From the NCBI GenBank assembly GCA_009746045.1, contig RPFO01000167.1, positions 2,037,652 to 2,101,651 on the forward strand: a DNA stretch of 64,000 nucleotides, written 5' to 3'. How positions within the stretch are numbered: the stretch's first letter is position 1; the number at the start of each line of letters is the position of its first letter. Shown here piece by piece: positions 1-11,232 of the stretch. Under the pieces are notes generated by a model. It was not told where the DNA came from and did not search any database. It worked only from the letters and a program-made list of their open reading frames with translations. Source of the stretch: Mesostigma viride (taxonomy: Eukaryota; Streptophyta; Mesostigmatophyceae; Mesostigmatales; Mesostigmataceae). The translations under genes were made by a program, and so were the position numbers.

Positions 1-685
1 GCACGTGCAGCCGCTACAGTGATCGGACAACGCCCCAGTCCCAACTCCCAAAAAAAACCTCAAAGCCTTCACCCGCTTTTTACCCGATTGTCCCTTTCCT
101 GCATGAAAAGAAAACACAATTATTTGGTATGGCCTGAGTATGGATATAAACGGCACCACTTGTGTACCATTGCATAGTGACATACCAATCGCGCAAAACC
201 ATTATGAGACGCTACCTGCATCTACACGACATTTATTACATTGAGCCGTCTCTTCACTCTCTAAGGCGTGTTAAGTCGTTGGCATGTGCCGGGTGCCGAG
301 GAAGCTTATACGCCTTCGCCGGGTCCAGCTACCGAGACGTGTGTTGCTAGCTGCTCTCGTGGCACTTCGAAAGTAACTGCGTAGGCCATGGATGCATAAG
401 GAAAAAAATTTGAAAGTAATGCGAAGATAACAGCTGCCTTGCCATAGTCCCGCTGAATGCTTAGCGTCGAGCTGGTAGGGTCCAGAAAGCTATGTTGGGT
501 TTTGCGATGCCGTATCCTGGTCGCTGGATGCCAGCATGCACGTGCTACGTACGAAGCATATCTGACGCAATCGCTACCAGCTGGCTACCAGAGGAGGCAA
601 AATTGATGTACAGATATCCCCGGGCATTACTCGGCGTTCGCCAAGTTTGCGGTTGATAACAAATTAGATTCGTTAGCCACCAACA
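1..685. other. Upstream region of the sugar transporter gene
   Basis: No convincing gene is visible. The only open frames are short (about 62 codons) with no recognisable domain. The last few hundred bases presumably hold the promoter and 5' leader of the transporter gene starting at 686. No TATA box or other element could be assigned with confidence. Confidence 0.4.
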
Positions 686-3600
686 ATGGCCGTCAGTCAA
701 GCCAAGGACAAAGAGCCGTTGCTCCCGCTGGCACCGACCGGTACCGACCGTGAGGCAAGCAAGCCCGCAGCCCAGCCGGAGATTACATATGTCGTTCTGG
801 AACCTCGCGCATCAAGCGTCGCGTTCGCGGTGGTCCTCTTCGGCACGATGGGGGCGGGCATGCTCGTCCTCAACAAGCTAGCGATCCACCTTCTACCGGC
901 GCCCTCCTTCGTGCTCGTCTGCCAGCTGCTCACGTGCGCTGTGTTCGTCATCGTGGGGGACAGGCTGGGCGGGTTGACAGCCGAGAGGTTTGAATGGCCC
1001 AAAGTGAAAGCCTTTGTGCCCGTCGCCCTGGGATTCGTCGGCTCCGTTTACAGCAACATCAAGATCCTACAGTACGCCAATGTGGAGACGGTACGCCCTT
1101 GAAACTTAAAATTTGACATACGGCACATCGGTTCTCTCCCCATAACTAATAAAAAAATTAAATTAAATTATAACATGACTCCGTTGGGAGATCATAACTA
1201 TATATACCATAACTATGCCTTAATATATTATATACCGTAACTATGCCTTATTACTAACTTACTGTGTAGCTATGCCTTATCACTGTGGCTATCTCCTCAT
1301 GAATATCCCTTATCAATGTGGCTATCTCCTCATAAAATGGCTTTACCCCTGAGGATGTCTCCTCATAAAATCTTTACCGCTGAGGCAAGCCCCCGGTATC
1401 TGCTCTTTGAAGAACATGGATGAACACTCCCCTTCTTGAAGAGCATGGATTAACACTCCCCTTCTTGAAGAGCATGGATTAATAATCCCCTTCTTGAAGA
1501 GCATGGATTAACACTCCCCTTCTTGAAGAGCATGGATGAACACTCCCCTTCTTGAAGAGCATGGATGAACACTCCCCTTCTTGAAGAGCATGGATTCTGA
1601 ACATTCCCCTTCTATGAGAAGGGCTAGTTGCAATCGTCCATGAGACAGCCCATCTTGTTCGCATCTGCGTATCCATGAGGTGTTCTATTCTTTCTCCATA
1701 CACCTAACTGTTCATCTAGACCCATACACCTCACGGATTATCACATGTTCCCTCCCCCCCTCCCCCCCTGGCCTCCCGCCCCCACTCCCCACCCACCCCA
1801 CCCCCGAATCACCAGTTCATCATGTTCCGTTCGAGCACCCCTCTCGTTATCAGCGTGCTCGACTACGTCTTCCTCGGCCGCGAGCTGCCCTCCCTGCGCA
1901 CCCTGGCCTCATTACTCGGCATGGTCCTGGGGGCGGTCGGCTACGTGCTGACCGACTCCAACTTCCACGTGACCGCGTACAGCTGGGTGGCGGCCTGGAT
2001 GGCGGTGTTCGCATTCGACCAGATCTATATCAAGCACGTGGTCGACAGTGTCGAGATGACGCAGTGGGGGCGTGTGCTGTACAGCAACGCGCTGGCGCTG
2101 CCGCCATTGCTGCTCATGTTGCTGTTGACGGGGGAGCACACGGTGAGGGTGTCAGAATTATTAGTTGGGCTCCTATTAGCAATGTCAGGGGTGGTTATTA
2201 GGGAGAGGGCGCTGAAGGTATGATGGGGGAGAGAACACGGTGAGGGGCTGAGGGGCGAGCGGACTCGTTCGGTACGTTGGGGAGTTTGGAGGGTGGGGGC
2301 ACGCGGTGAGGAGCAACGGAATTATGGGGATTCTGTTCGGGAGGTTGGAGAGATTGTTTAAGGCGAGGGGGGGGAAAGGGATACCCGCGGTGAGAGGTGA
2401 CAGGGAATATTAATGAAAATGTGTAAGTATGGGATTATTGGTAGGGCGAGGGGACAGAGGGGGGGAGCACAGGGTGAGCAAGTTCGGGGATCGAGCGGGC
2501 AGGGGAGTGGTGCGAGGGGTCACAGAGTTTTAGAAGGTGGAGGCACGCATTGCCTGGCAACAAATCATTAGGGATGAAGGGAATCTGAGGGTGTGAGTTT
2601 GGGCAAGGGGTTGGAGGCGAAGCACACAGTGAGCGGCGGCGGAGTGGGCTATGGCTTCCCATCACTTTGAGGGTGAGGGGATGATGGGATTCGGGTGACG
2701 GATTGCAGAAGTAGTATAAGGGGAGTATGGAATCAGGGTGAGAGGAGTGAGGGGATTGCGGTGGGAAGGGCGAGGGGGGTAGATTAGGTATTGGACCGCA
2801 GGGAGGACCGAAGGAGGGGATCGCACGATCTATGGTGTTGGGTGGCCTTGGCCGGAGACTTTGATGGGTCTGAGCGTACAATGAAGTCTTTGTTTTTGTC
2901 GAAGTATTTGTACTGTGAGGGATGGGGATGATTTGCGGGATGGAGAGTAAATCTAGCTCTGTGCAGATCATCAGGGGGGGGGGGGGGGGGGGGGGCCTTC
3001 TTGGGGCTGGGTAGTGGGTTAGCATCATCATTCACACCAGTACTGAGCTGAACAAGAAGGTGGGTAGGGGTCTCGTTGGGAGGCAGAATGGTGTAGAGTT
3101 AGGCACATTCACACGATTTTTTTATGTTACCTTTGTTGTGACTCTATCCAGTAAATGATACTTGAACCACTTTGTGCTCTGCAACAGCTGTGGCAGCATT
3201 CCATGCGACCCAACAGGCAAGCCAACAGCGACCCTCCTATGTTGGGCGCGCCCCGTATGTGTCTTGGTACTGGGAATGGAAGCAGTTATATACATGAACC
3301 ATCCACCGTGGTTTCTCGACCTTGCAATCCAGCCAGTCTGCCACAAACAGTTCAAGTGCTAGGCCACACGCCCCACATTGGTTCTTAATTTCTGGCTGGT
3401 CTCCTGGCCTAGTGTCTGGCCCGGATTTTCGCCCGGGTATGACTTGGTCTCGCCTCGCCATGTGATTGCGATGGTGCTCCATCATTGTCACAAGACCGTT
3501 ATTCCCATCGCCTGCCTGCCCTGCGGTCCTCCCTGCTACCCTAGGTGCTGGCCAGATTTCATTTTCTGTTGCTGACAAAAGCATCGTTCAGTCCCGCCGC

Positions 3601-3930
3601 CTTCCGGCTCTGTCATGGTCATCATCCCTGCATTGAGTGCGTTCTCAGATGCTGGCCGGTTTCCGCTGGAGCCTTGCCTCCCTACTCGCACTGGCCGCGA
3701 CGTGCGCTGCGAGTATCCTGATGGCCTACTCGTCCTACCTGCTGCGCTCGCTCGTGTCCGCCACCTCGTTCACGGTGGTGGGCATCCTGTGCAAAGTGGG
3801 CACGCTTGTCATCAACCTGGCCATGTGGGACCAGCACGCGAGCGCCGCGGGCATGGCGTGTGTCATGCTGTCCATTGGGGCTGGCGCGTTCTACCGGCAG
3901 GCACCGCTGCGCAAGTCCGGCGGGAGGTGA
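686..3930 (+). CDS. Golgi GDP-sugar transporter, GONST3/GONST4-like (3 exons)
   Basis: Exons are 686-1090, 1816-2142 and 3649-3930, all phase 0 with GT/AG introns, giving about 337 aa. The product belongs to the nucleotide-sugar transporter/drug-metabolite transporter family and should exchange a GDP-sugar for GMP across the Golgi membrane. The closest remembered relatives are plant GONST3 and GONST4, which carry GDP-L-galactose and GDP-fucose. About ten hydrophobic segments are seen: three in exon 1, four in exon 2 and three in exon 3. Diagnostic stretches are the exon 1/2 junction reading VETFIMFRSSTP, AYSWVAAWMAVFAFDQIYIK, and SATSFTVVGILCKVGTLVIN followed by LAMWDQHAS. The N-terminus is hydrophilic and cytosolic, as in the family. 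The start is the only upstream ATG in frame with the first membrane segment. The loop joining exons 2 and 3 is shorter than in Arabidopsis, so a small exon could have been missed. The exact substrate cannot be read from sequence. Confidence 0.88.
1404..1613. repeat. 29-30 bp minisatellite in transporter intron 1
   Basis: About seven tandem copies of a unit like TTGAAGAGCATGGATTAACA followed by CTCCCCTTC. Copies vary at TTAA/TGAA and lie wholly inside intron 1 (1091-1815). Confidence 0.85.
2143..3648 (+). repeat. Transporter intron 2 with degenerate copies of its own splice junctions
   Basis: The intron opens with GTGAGG after GGGGGAGCACACG. Similar strings recur at about 2224, 2296, 2460 and 2617, for example GGGGGAGAGAACACGGTGAG and GGGGGGAGCACAGGGTGAG. 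Near the acceptor, look-alikes of the exon 3 start (CAGATGCTGGCCGG) occur around 3405 and 3540. A run of about 22 G lies near 2974-2995. Confidence 0.6.
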
Positions 3931-4566
3931 TGATGACGAGGGATGATGAGGCCGTGCCGGGATCACGTTCTATAACACGTGCTATAGCAAAAGGATTCAG
4001 AACTTTTAGAGGTGACAAGTTGGCATGCATTTGCGTGTGGGGAATCAAACTCGGGACTTTTGGTACCTCTTGCGATTTTAGGGGGCTCCTGTACTTGGCA
4101 TTCACACGCCTCCGTTGGGAGAGTCACGGCCGGGTACAAACTCTTCGTTTATGTACTTTCCATCCCTGATCGATGCACAGCTAAAAGGGTGCCGGTTGGC
4201 ATGGCAGCAGTAGGGAGGATTAAGTGTAACAGGATATTCTGGCCAGTTGTGAACCTTAGTACTGAGGCACTAGTTCTGATCAGTGCGTGTGCCACATTGT
4301 CTGGGGGCGCCGGGGTGGGTGGGGGACTGGAAAACTGAAGAGCACTACTTTTCTTGCATTGTTCCTAGAGGCGTCACACTCTTGGCCTGCGAGAACAATG
4401 TGCCCTCAACGACAATGTCACGTGTATGATCTAAATTCTAATTCAAAGTCAAGTACAATTACATCGATTGCCAACAAGTCAACAAGCACAACATAGTCAA
4501 TGCCAAGCTGCCCCTTGGCACAAGCTCTACAAACAGGTCGTGGACCGGCTGGATCGCATAGTATCT
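3931..4566. other. 3' flank of the transporter gene
   Basis: This holds the 3' UTR and spacer. A TGTAA string near 4225 resembles the green-algal polyadenylation signal, but a pentamer is weak evidence. No other gene is seen. LINE-derived sequence begins at the downstream end. Confidence 0.35.
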
Positions 4567-5137
4567 CCGCACATCTGAACCCTGTGATGCCAGATCTCCT
4601 TTGCGGCCGTTCCGAGCTTGGCACTGGATTCGTTGTCCACATCGTCGCGTCGCTGCCGCAACACGATGTTTTCTGGCATCCGCGGGCTTTTGGTTCCCGC
4701 CGCACATTTGAAAGTGCTGTCCTCCGGCTTTTTGCCTTTGCACCGTGTGCAGTTCTTGGACGTTTGGAATCATGGCATGGCTAACGTGATGACTGACTAG
4801 CTAGACCTTTTCAGTGGTTTTCCATTTGCGGGTATTTCCTCGTAAATGGTGGGAGAGCGATCGCAGCAATGGTGCTCACCACTAGACACTCCCGGCCAGT
4901 TAGGCTAGAAACACACGCCCTGATCAAGCATGCTGTTTCCGGCCCCACCGTCTAGGTCATCTAGTCGCTCCACACGTAAGCCAGCCATAATTTCAATGCA
5001 CAAGGATACACATTTCCATCACCATTCATCTTCATCATCCTGAACGACTCGAAAACGCGGAAAAGATAACGGCAGGCTCGAGCTACCATGGTCCGGATTC
5101 TCCCGATTTCTGGCCTGCGCTGGTTGTCTCTTTGATA
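4567..5137 (-). repeat. Direct repeat copy 1: 5' end of a LINE, minus strand
   Basis: This 571-bp segment is almost identical to 5502-6072 (one C/T difference noticed near 4700/5637), at a fixed offset of 935 bp. Read on the minus strand it contains a dispersed leader also found at 42221-42560, 53590-53940 and 61355-61500, followed by an ORF start (MIPNVQELHTVQRQKAGG) that runs about 69 codons before losing homology. I interpret it as the 5' UTR and beginning of the first ORF of the autonomous LINE family. Confidence 0.75.
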
Positions 5138-5501
5138 GTCAATGCCAAGCATTGACATCGCAATGTCGCATGTGAGCTAGATTTCCCATCAATTGGCCGC
5201 CTAGCTATTGCACAGGCATATATAGTTGACATTGTGAGCTAGATTTCTGCAGCTAGCTATTGTGCTATTCCCGTACGCTATTTCGACTACACAGACAGCC
5301 ACACATCTCACTTAAGGCCCCATATAAGACAGCCACGCGGCTGTGATATGTCCGCGGCCGGTCATCCGGCGCCTTCCATGCAGGCTCTAGCAGACTGTAG
5401 TACTCTAGTCCTTACACGATGTTGGACGGCGAGGTGTCCAGGGATCAAAGAGTACGTTGTCTCACTTATTTTATAACAGTCCATGCAAATGGAAACATAC
5501 A

Positions 5502-6072
5502 CCGCACATCTGAACCCTGTGATGCCAGATCTCCTTTGCGGCCGTTCCGAGCTTGGCACTGGATTCGTTGTCCACATCGTCGCGTCGCTGCCGCAACACG
5601 ATGTTTTCTGGCATCCGCGGGCTTTTGGTTCCCGCCGTACATTTGAAAGTGCTGTCCTCCGGCTTTTTGCCTTTGCACCGTGTGCAGTTCTTGGACGTTT
5701 GGAATCATGGCATGGCTAACGTGATGACTGACTAGCTAGACCTTTTCAGTGGTTTTCCATTTGCGGGTATTTCCTCGTAAATGGTGGGAGAGCGATCGCA
5801 GCAATGGTGCTCACCACTAGACACTCCCGGCCAGTTAGGCTAGAAACACACGCCCTGATCAAGCATGCTGTTTCCGGCCCCACCGTCTAGGTCATCTAGT
5901 CGCTCCACACGTAAGCCAGCCATAATTTCAATGCACAAGGATACACATTTCCATCACCATTCATCTTCATCATCCTGAACGACTCGAAAACGCGGAAAAG
6001 ATAACGGCAGGCTCGAGCTACCATGGTCCGGATTCTCCCGATTTCTGGCCTGCGCTGGTTGTCTCTTTGATA
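5502..6072 (-). repeat. Direct repeat copy 2: 5' end of a LINE, minus strand
   Basis: Second copy of the 571-bp unit. Both copies stop at the same TTTGATA end. The 364 bp between them (5138-5501) is not repeated. Near-identity indicates a recent duplication or two recent insertions of equally truncated elements. Confidence 0.75.
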
Positions 6073-6290
6073 CATGCCCCCGTTGGGGAGTCACGGAGCA
6101 CCAGAATGCTTTTGATCGCTGAGTGTGCCGCGGGTGTACTGTATAGGGGGCAGAGACCCCCGTGCATGTCCCTCACTATGCCACTGCCGCATGCCACAGG
6201 CCGGGGTGCACAATTAAGCCCGTCGAAACGACCGGCCCGGCATCCCCCGTGGGTGCAATATGAACCGTGTTAGCATTGCATTAATACTAT

Positions 6291-8080
6291 TGTCTATTTG
6301 TCAAGAGGCCTCAATTGAGGCCTTTTGGCTCAATTGAGGCCTTTTTCACCAAGGTCACCTGGGGACGGTTATTTTGGCGGGAAGGACCGGTCCTATGGGT
6401 CGTCCGGGCCCAGTGGCGCGAATCTGGTATGTGTGCTGAGCGTCCTGACCCATTGGGGTCGACAGGGGTCGACGGTTACTGAAAATTATGTGGTGGAGGA
6501 AAGTACCTATTTCGGCCACTTTCGTGCAACCGAACGACGAATTTTAACGAATGCACGACCATGGCGGCCTCGAGTAAAATAGACCGTATGGCCACGTTCG
6601 TGCATCATTTCGACCAGTAAGTAGCGCGTCGGGTAGATAAACTATCCGTGAAGCTAGCCCGATCGCTAAATGGGTCAAAAGTCGATTTCTAAATTCGTGG
6701 GGTCGTTATTTGTGTGCTGAATGCCAGGTTAGTGAAATTCAGATGGGGCGTAATCGGCGTTGATAGTGCGCCTGCCAGCAGGCCGGTGCTTCGATATGCT
6801 GGGAAGGAGACTAGCGGAACGGCGGGGGGGATGTTGGGGCAGCTGTGACTAAAGAGGCACTGGCTATTTTCGAGCCTTTTGGCGTGGATCCGTAGGTAGA
6901 GGAAGGGGTGTTTTTAGCTAGGAAAAACTGGGATGCGGACAATAAACGCGCGCGCGCCCCCAGCTATGGGAGCGCCATTATGCGAACAGCGCTGGTGAGG
7001 CCGCTGCAGCCGCTTTCATACGTCAATGGACGACGCATGGAGCGTCTGTCCGGCCAGATTTGCGGGCTGCATCGCTTCCGGACAACTTGAGAACGCCGAG
7101 CTTGAACAGCTTTTCTGATGCAGCCACGTTCAGCGCCAGCGCATATGCGTGCTTAGTGATCCCGGGTGTGAGGGGTGTGAACTGTAAGTGCGTCCTGGTG
7201 GTAGAAAGGTAATGGCATCGATTTGCTTGTGATATCGTCAGTTTTTAGCTGCCTATCGGCGCCTAGTGCCGTTGTGACGTAATGCAGGGTATAGTACTTC
7301 GTGCAGTGCTCTGCGGCTGGCCCCCACCGTGTAGACGTGTTTGCTTTCCATAAGAAGCATGGCAGTTCCTGCCACGCTGGCCATGTCTCAGGCAACCCTT
7401 GCAAAGCCCAAAATCAAGCTAAGAGGTCTTGAAGAGTGTGGAAATGGTGTCCAGCTATGCTTGTATATCTTGCCATGTGCTGTTCATCTGCTGTCGCGGC
7501 AGCAAACCCCTGTCAGAATATACCGTAACAACCTAAACATTGGGGCTATGTGAGTGAAGCTTAGCGCTTGGAAGGTCACACCTATCATTATAATGCATGA
7601 TCCTTGTGCGTGTTTGTAATAGAGGCTTTGAATTCCTCATGTTTACGTGCAATACCCATGGCAGGCTATTGCTGCCTGCAGTGCTGCGCGACAGCCCCGG
7701 CCGTGCAATTGTGTGTGAGGGGTCCCTTGGGGAGCATGCCATGTCATGCCATGCTTACCGTGTCGTGGGGAAACCTCCTAAGGTCCAAAAGACACGTTAC
7801 ATGCAGATGGAACTGAGTACTTGCGCCTTTTTGTCGCTTGTATCTATGGTCATGTTGTGTTGATGGTGCCGTCGCAGTGACACCCTGTTTTATTAAATCA
7901 TAATTAAATAGGTATTGGGGCTATATGACTGATGTTAAGCGCTGGGAACCCCAAAACAATCATAATAATGCATGGCCTTCACTCATATTTGGAATAAAGT
8001 TTGTTGGCTCATTGTAATTACATGCAACACCCGCTGAAAAAAAAGGCCTCAATTGAGGCCTTTTTCATGACAAATAGACA
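6291..8080. mobile_element. Non-autonomous DNA transposon, 1.79 kb, TSD CTAT
   Basis: The ends are inverted repeats: TGTCTATTTGTCA at the left and its complement at the right, each followed by the palindrome GGCCTCAATTGAGGCC. Flanking CTAT occurs at 6287-6290 and 8081-8084, consistent with a 4-bp target-site duplication. No transposase-like ORF is present. Internally, about 75 bp near 7530 is echoed near 7910 (shared ATTGGGGCTAT and ATAATGCATG). The superfamily cannot be named from the ends alone. Confidence 0.75.
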
Positions 8081-8263
8081 CTATATATTGAAGTGAGACA
8101 ACTATGCCTGGACGCATGGCGATCCAACGCCGTGGAAGGACTAGTAGGGTAGTTGTCTGAGAGGAAAGACGCGAAGGCCGTGGGAGCCGCGTGGCTATAT
8201 CTCTAGGAAGACCTGCATGGAGGGATCTCGACAGAGGGTAACAAGAAAGGTTGATAGGGAAAA

Positions 8264-8294
8264 CACACACACACACACACATACACACACACAC
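8264..8294. repeat. (CA)n microsatellite
   Basis: Short CA dinucleotide run followed by ACC/AAC-rich sequence. Confidence 0.9.
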
Positions 8295-8399
8295 CACCAA
8301 CAACAACAACAAAAACAACCAAAGCTAAGAGGGAAACGAGGGAACGCATATACACACATACACAAAGGTTGTCCTTGATACACAAAGGGGCTAAAAGAA

Positions 8400-8962
8400 A
8401 AAGTAGGGACTGTATACATTACAAGCCCCCCAGGAGGAAGGGGCGCTTTGCTGAGTAGAGTAGTTAGGGTTTTCTAGATATAAGATTAGCAGCGCCGGCA
8501 TCCACAGCCGCCTGCGGAAGGATGTGCATGGCGACCGGAGAGCGGCCGAGCCGCGGAGACATCGATGAGCAGGTGGCAACCCTTCCCACTGTAGTCAAGC
8601 ACCGTAATGTCGGGGCGGTTGACCAGTGGGTGATCGAGTAGAGGGCGGCCCCGGCCATCCGCGTCCTCGCACTCTTGACTTGATGGTGGAGTGGGGAAAG
8701 ACAAACCGAACCATGGCACACACCACCCGGAGCCGGAGGAGAGCGGTATGGAGATAGAGGAGTCAGTTCTGCATTCTGCTGTCCACCCGTGCACGCGATG
8801 TAGTGCGTCCCAGTAGTATCGAGAGCTGAGCCCGCAGCGGCTGCTGCAGAACGCACCCGCCGTGATGAGAGGTTGTGGGGCAAACAGCTGGTGGCGGAGG
8901 GCGATGGCGTACAGCAGTAAACAAAAGCTTCGTGGGGAAGGCGCGCAGGAATGCGGCCCCCA
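8400..8962. mobile_element. Retroelement fragments
   Basis: The first about 75 bp matches the end of LINE ORF2 and its 3' UTR on the plus strand (compare 60350-60415). From 8486 to about 8700 a minus-strand frame reads RPDITVLDYSGKGCHLLIDV, a string typical of the C-terminal part of algal/plant retroelement polyproteins. The frame is short and interrupted, so this is a remnant. Confidence 0.5.
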
Positions 8963-8969
8963 TAAATTA

Positions 8970-9400
8970 ATTAGTTAATTTAAAAGAACATAACTCCGTT
9001 GGGAGTATATGTAGCACATACCCCTGAGAAGTCCTGAGATATGGCTTGTAATACATTCTGGGCTACTTCCTGCACTTGGGTAGGGTGTAAACTGTACACA
9101 AGCCTCTGGCCTCTGGGTGCACAAAGTGCACCTGCGGTCCTGCACCACCATATTATGTATCAGAGCTCATAAGGCCTGCGATGGGGTTGAAGATTGTTAT
9201 GGCTATAGGCGATGGCTAGGGTGCATGGCATCTCAGCAGAGAGCATGCAACTCTCTGCATGGGCACAGCATAGCTAGATAAAGCTAGGCATCATCTGGTG
9301 TGGGCCGCACGTCGTAGGTACACATGTAAAACATGTCGATGCCTCCATGCACGGCCCCCGCCATGCTCCCCTCGATCAAGGGAAACGGAGTGTTCAATTA
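8970..9400 (-). mobile_element. 5'-truncated ORF1-only LINE 3' end, minus strand
   Basis: It begins with an AATTAATTAGTTAATTT tail followed by the family terminus AACATAACTCCGTTGGGAG and about 400 bp of 3' UTR also seen at 36430-36850 and 39840-40186. No coding part remains. Confidence 0.7.
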
Positions 9401-9650
9401 AAGCCAAGCCTTAATTCCCCTGATCGTTCAATTAAGCTCGCATGCAGCGTACCCATCCAGTCGGCACAGTGTAGTATACCCGCGTAGGTATTTTGTTGTT
9501 TTTCACGGCCGGAACGCAGGCGTGATCGGGGAAGACTGTCACTACCTAGGACTGACGACAGTCACTATGGACACGCCGGGCGTGCCCGGCCCCGGGGTGC
9601 CCAGGCGACGGTGGAGGGCCTGGGCGGGGCGGACGAGGTCGCAGGCTGAG

Positions 9651-9940
9651 ATTATTTAATTAATTTATTTATTAATTAATTTATTAAACTCGTGCTCCCG
9701 TTGGGCCGGGGAGTCACGGAGCACAAAATTGACATCCTTACCAGCACGGTAGAGTAAGTCAAGTTGCGTGCCATGTGCATGGGCATGCCACGGCCCACGG
9801 AGGACTATGCTAATCTCAGTAGAAAAAATTACGGAAGTTACAAAAAACGTCTGCACCATTACTTACTTACTCAATTACACTCGTGCTCCCATTGGGGAGT
9901 CACGGAGCATTAACCCCGATCGAAGGATGGATGATGACAT
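9651..9940 (-). mobile_element. Two 3' tails of another LINE family, minus strand
   Basis: AT-rich tails at 9651-9686 and near 9880 are each followed by CTCGTGCTCCC..TTGGGGAGTCACGGAGCA, the same terminus seen at 44452-44487 and partly at 6075-6100. They are truncated and non-coding. Confidence 0.55.
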
Positions 9941-10330
9941 GAAATTATAACATGACTATGTTGGGAGATTATGTGGCACATATTCCCTTGCTCACACGCC
10001 AGCCCGGCCCTGTGGGCAAGCCACCTCCCCCCAAGAGGCGGCGGCGTTTTGATGAGTAGGGTAGTTAGGGTTTTTCTAGACTACTAGATAGCTTAGTAGA
10101 GTTAGGTTAGTTCGATTACGCGGCTCCTTCCACTCCATCCATCAAGGAATATATGTGCTACATGATCTCCCAACGGAGGCATGTTATAATTTAATTCAAT
10201 TTAATTTAATATTCCCTTGCTGGATGGATGGAGGTGGGCGAAGCCGCGAAACCGAACTAATCTAATTCTAAGCTAATCTAATCTAGAAAACCCTAACTAT
10301 TCTACTCATACGCTCCCCACGGAGCTATGA
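9941..10330 (-). mobile_element. LINE 3' UTR, minus strand, interrupted by a plus-strand LINE end
   Basis: The outer sequence is the reverse complement of the LINE 3' UTR (compare 60410-60540). It is split at 9993-10208 by a 216-bp 5'-truncated plus-strand LINE end. That insert carries the tail of ORF2 and ends in (TTTAA)n. It is flanked by the 13-bp duplication ATATTCCCTTGCT at 9980-9992 and 10209-10221. Confidence 0.8.
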
Positions 10331-10523
10331 TTTTAATTAATTAATTAATTCTACTCAGCAAAGCGCGCCCCTTCCTCTTGAGGGGGGGGGGGGCTTGCCC
10401 ACAAGGGCTGGCGTGTGAGCCGTCTGGACAATCGTCAAGATTCCACCTCTTCTTGTTCTGCATAGCAGTCCAAGCAAGAAGAGAGAGGGAGTGAATGCGA
10501 TGTTCAAACTGGGCTGGGACCAC
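10331..10523 (-). pseudogene. LINE ORF2 C-terminal fragment, minus strand
   Basis: The frame reads AQFEHRIHSLSL, WTAMQNKKRWN and GQAPPPLKRK, the decayed counterpart of the ORF2 tail at 60193-60393. An AATTAATTAATT tail lies directly at its 3' side. It is a truncated retrotransposon end. Confidence 0.7.
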
Positions 10524-10744
10524 TAGGTCAGCAGGGAAGGGGACAGCCCCGTAATGTGCGCCCTAGGCCTTTCATCGGTGGCTCAGGCGAGCCAGTAGCT
10601 CGATCAACATTGGGATCATGGAATTCCTGAGTACAGCTGCTCTTATATTTGCAACATTACAACTCGACAATCTTTGTAATTCGTCATTGATCTTATTGGA
10701 ATGGAACTTTAGGTCTTTTGCTTGATTTGATGATAATAAAGCAT

Positions 10745-10985
10745 TATCTCAATATGAAATCGGCTCAGTGGCGGGATTGTCTGTCATGAAGGTGGCCGCG
10801 CCGTGACTAAGATCGACCGCACCTATCATTTTCACCCCTTTTAAAACGAGCGAACAACCCTTGGCGGGTTCAGTTCGGCCAGCCTGAGCCGGAGATATAC
10901 CCAGATCGCGTTTTCCGCGTTTTCCGCGGCCTGGCACTGAACGCAAAGGTTTTCACCTTTGCGGAGTGTCTAATCAGAATATACC
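10745..10985 (+). mobile_element. SINE-like repeat, copy A
   Basis: The body from AGATCGCGTTTTCCGCG through CGCGGCCTGGCACTGAACGC to GCGGAGTGTCTAATCAGA matches, in inverted orientation, the element at 40187-40436. The head contains GGTTCAGTTCGGCC, which resembles a tRNA B box. No clear target-site duplication was found, so the boundaries are approximate. Confidence 0.5.
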
Positions 10986-11009
10986 CAAGCTGCTTGCAGG
11001 GTCGAGCAC

Positions 11010-11232
11010 TTGGAAGAGGATTAAGCTTCTTATCCTGTAAAAAGCTATAAAGAGGATTACCTGCTTATCCTTTTAAATGAAGCCATGAAGAAGATCGAGG
11101 ATTACCTGATTATCCTTGAAAAAGCCATGAATGAAGAGGATTATGCTTATCCTTGAAAAAGCACCGAAGAGGTTATTGATTAGCCTATTTGAAAAGCACT
11201 GAAGAGGTCATTGCTTAGCCTATTTGAAAAGC
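11010..11232. repeat. Degenerate minisatellite
   Basis: About six diverging copies of a 32-40 bp unit containing GAAGAGGATTAC..CTTATCCTTGAAAAAGC. Non-coding. Confidence 0.7.
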
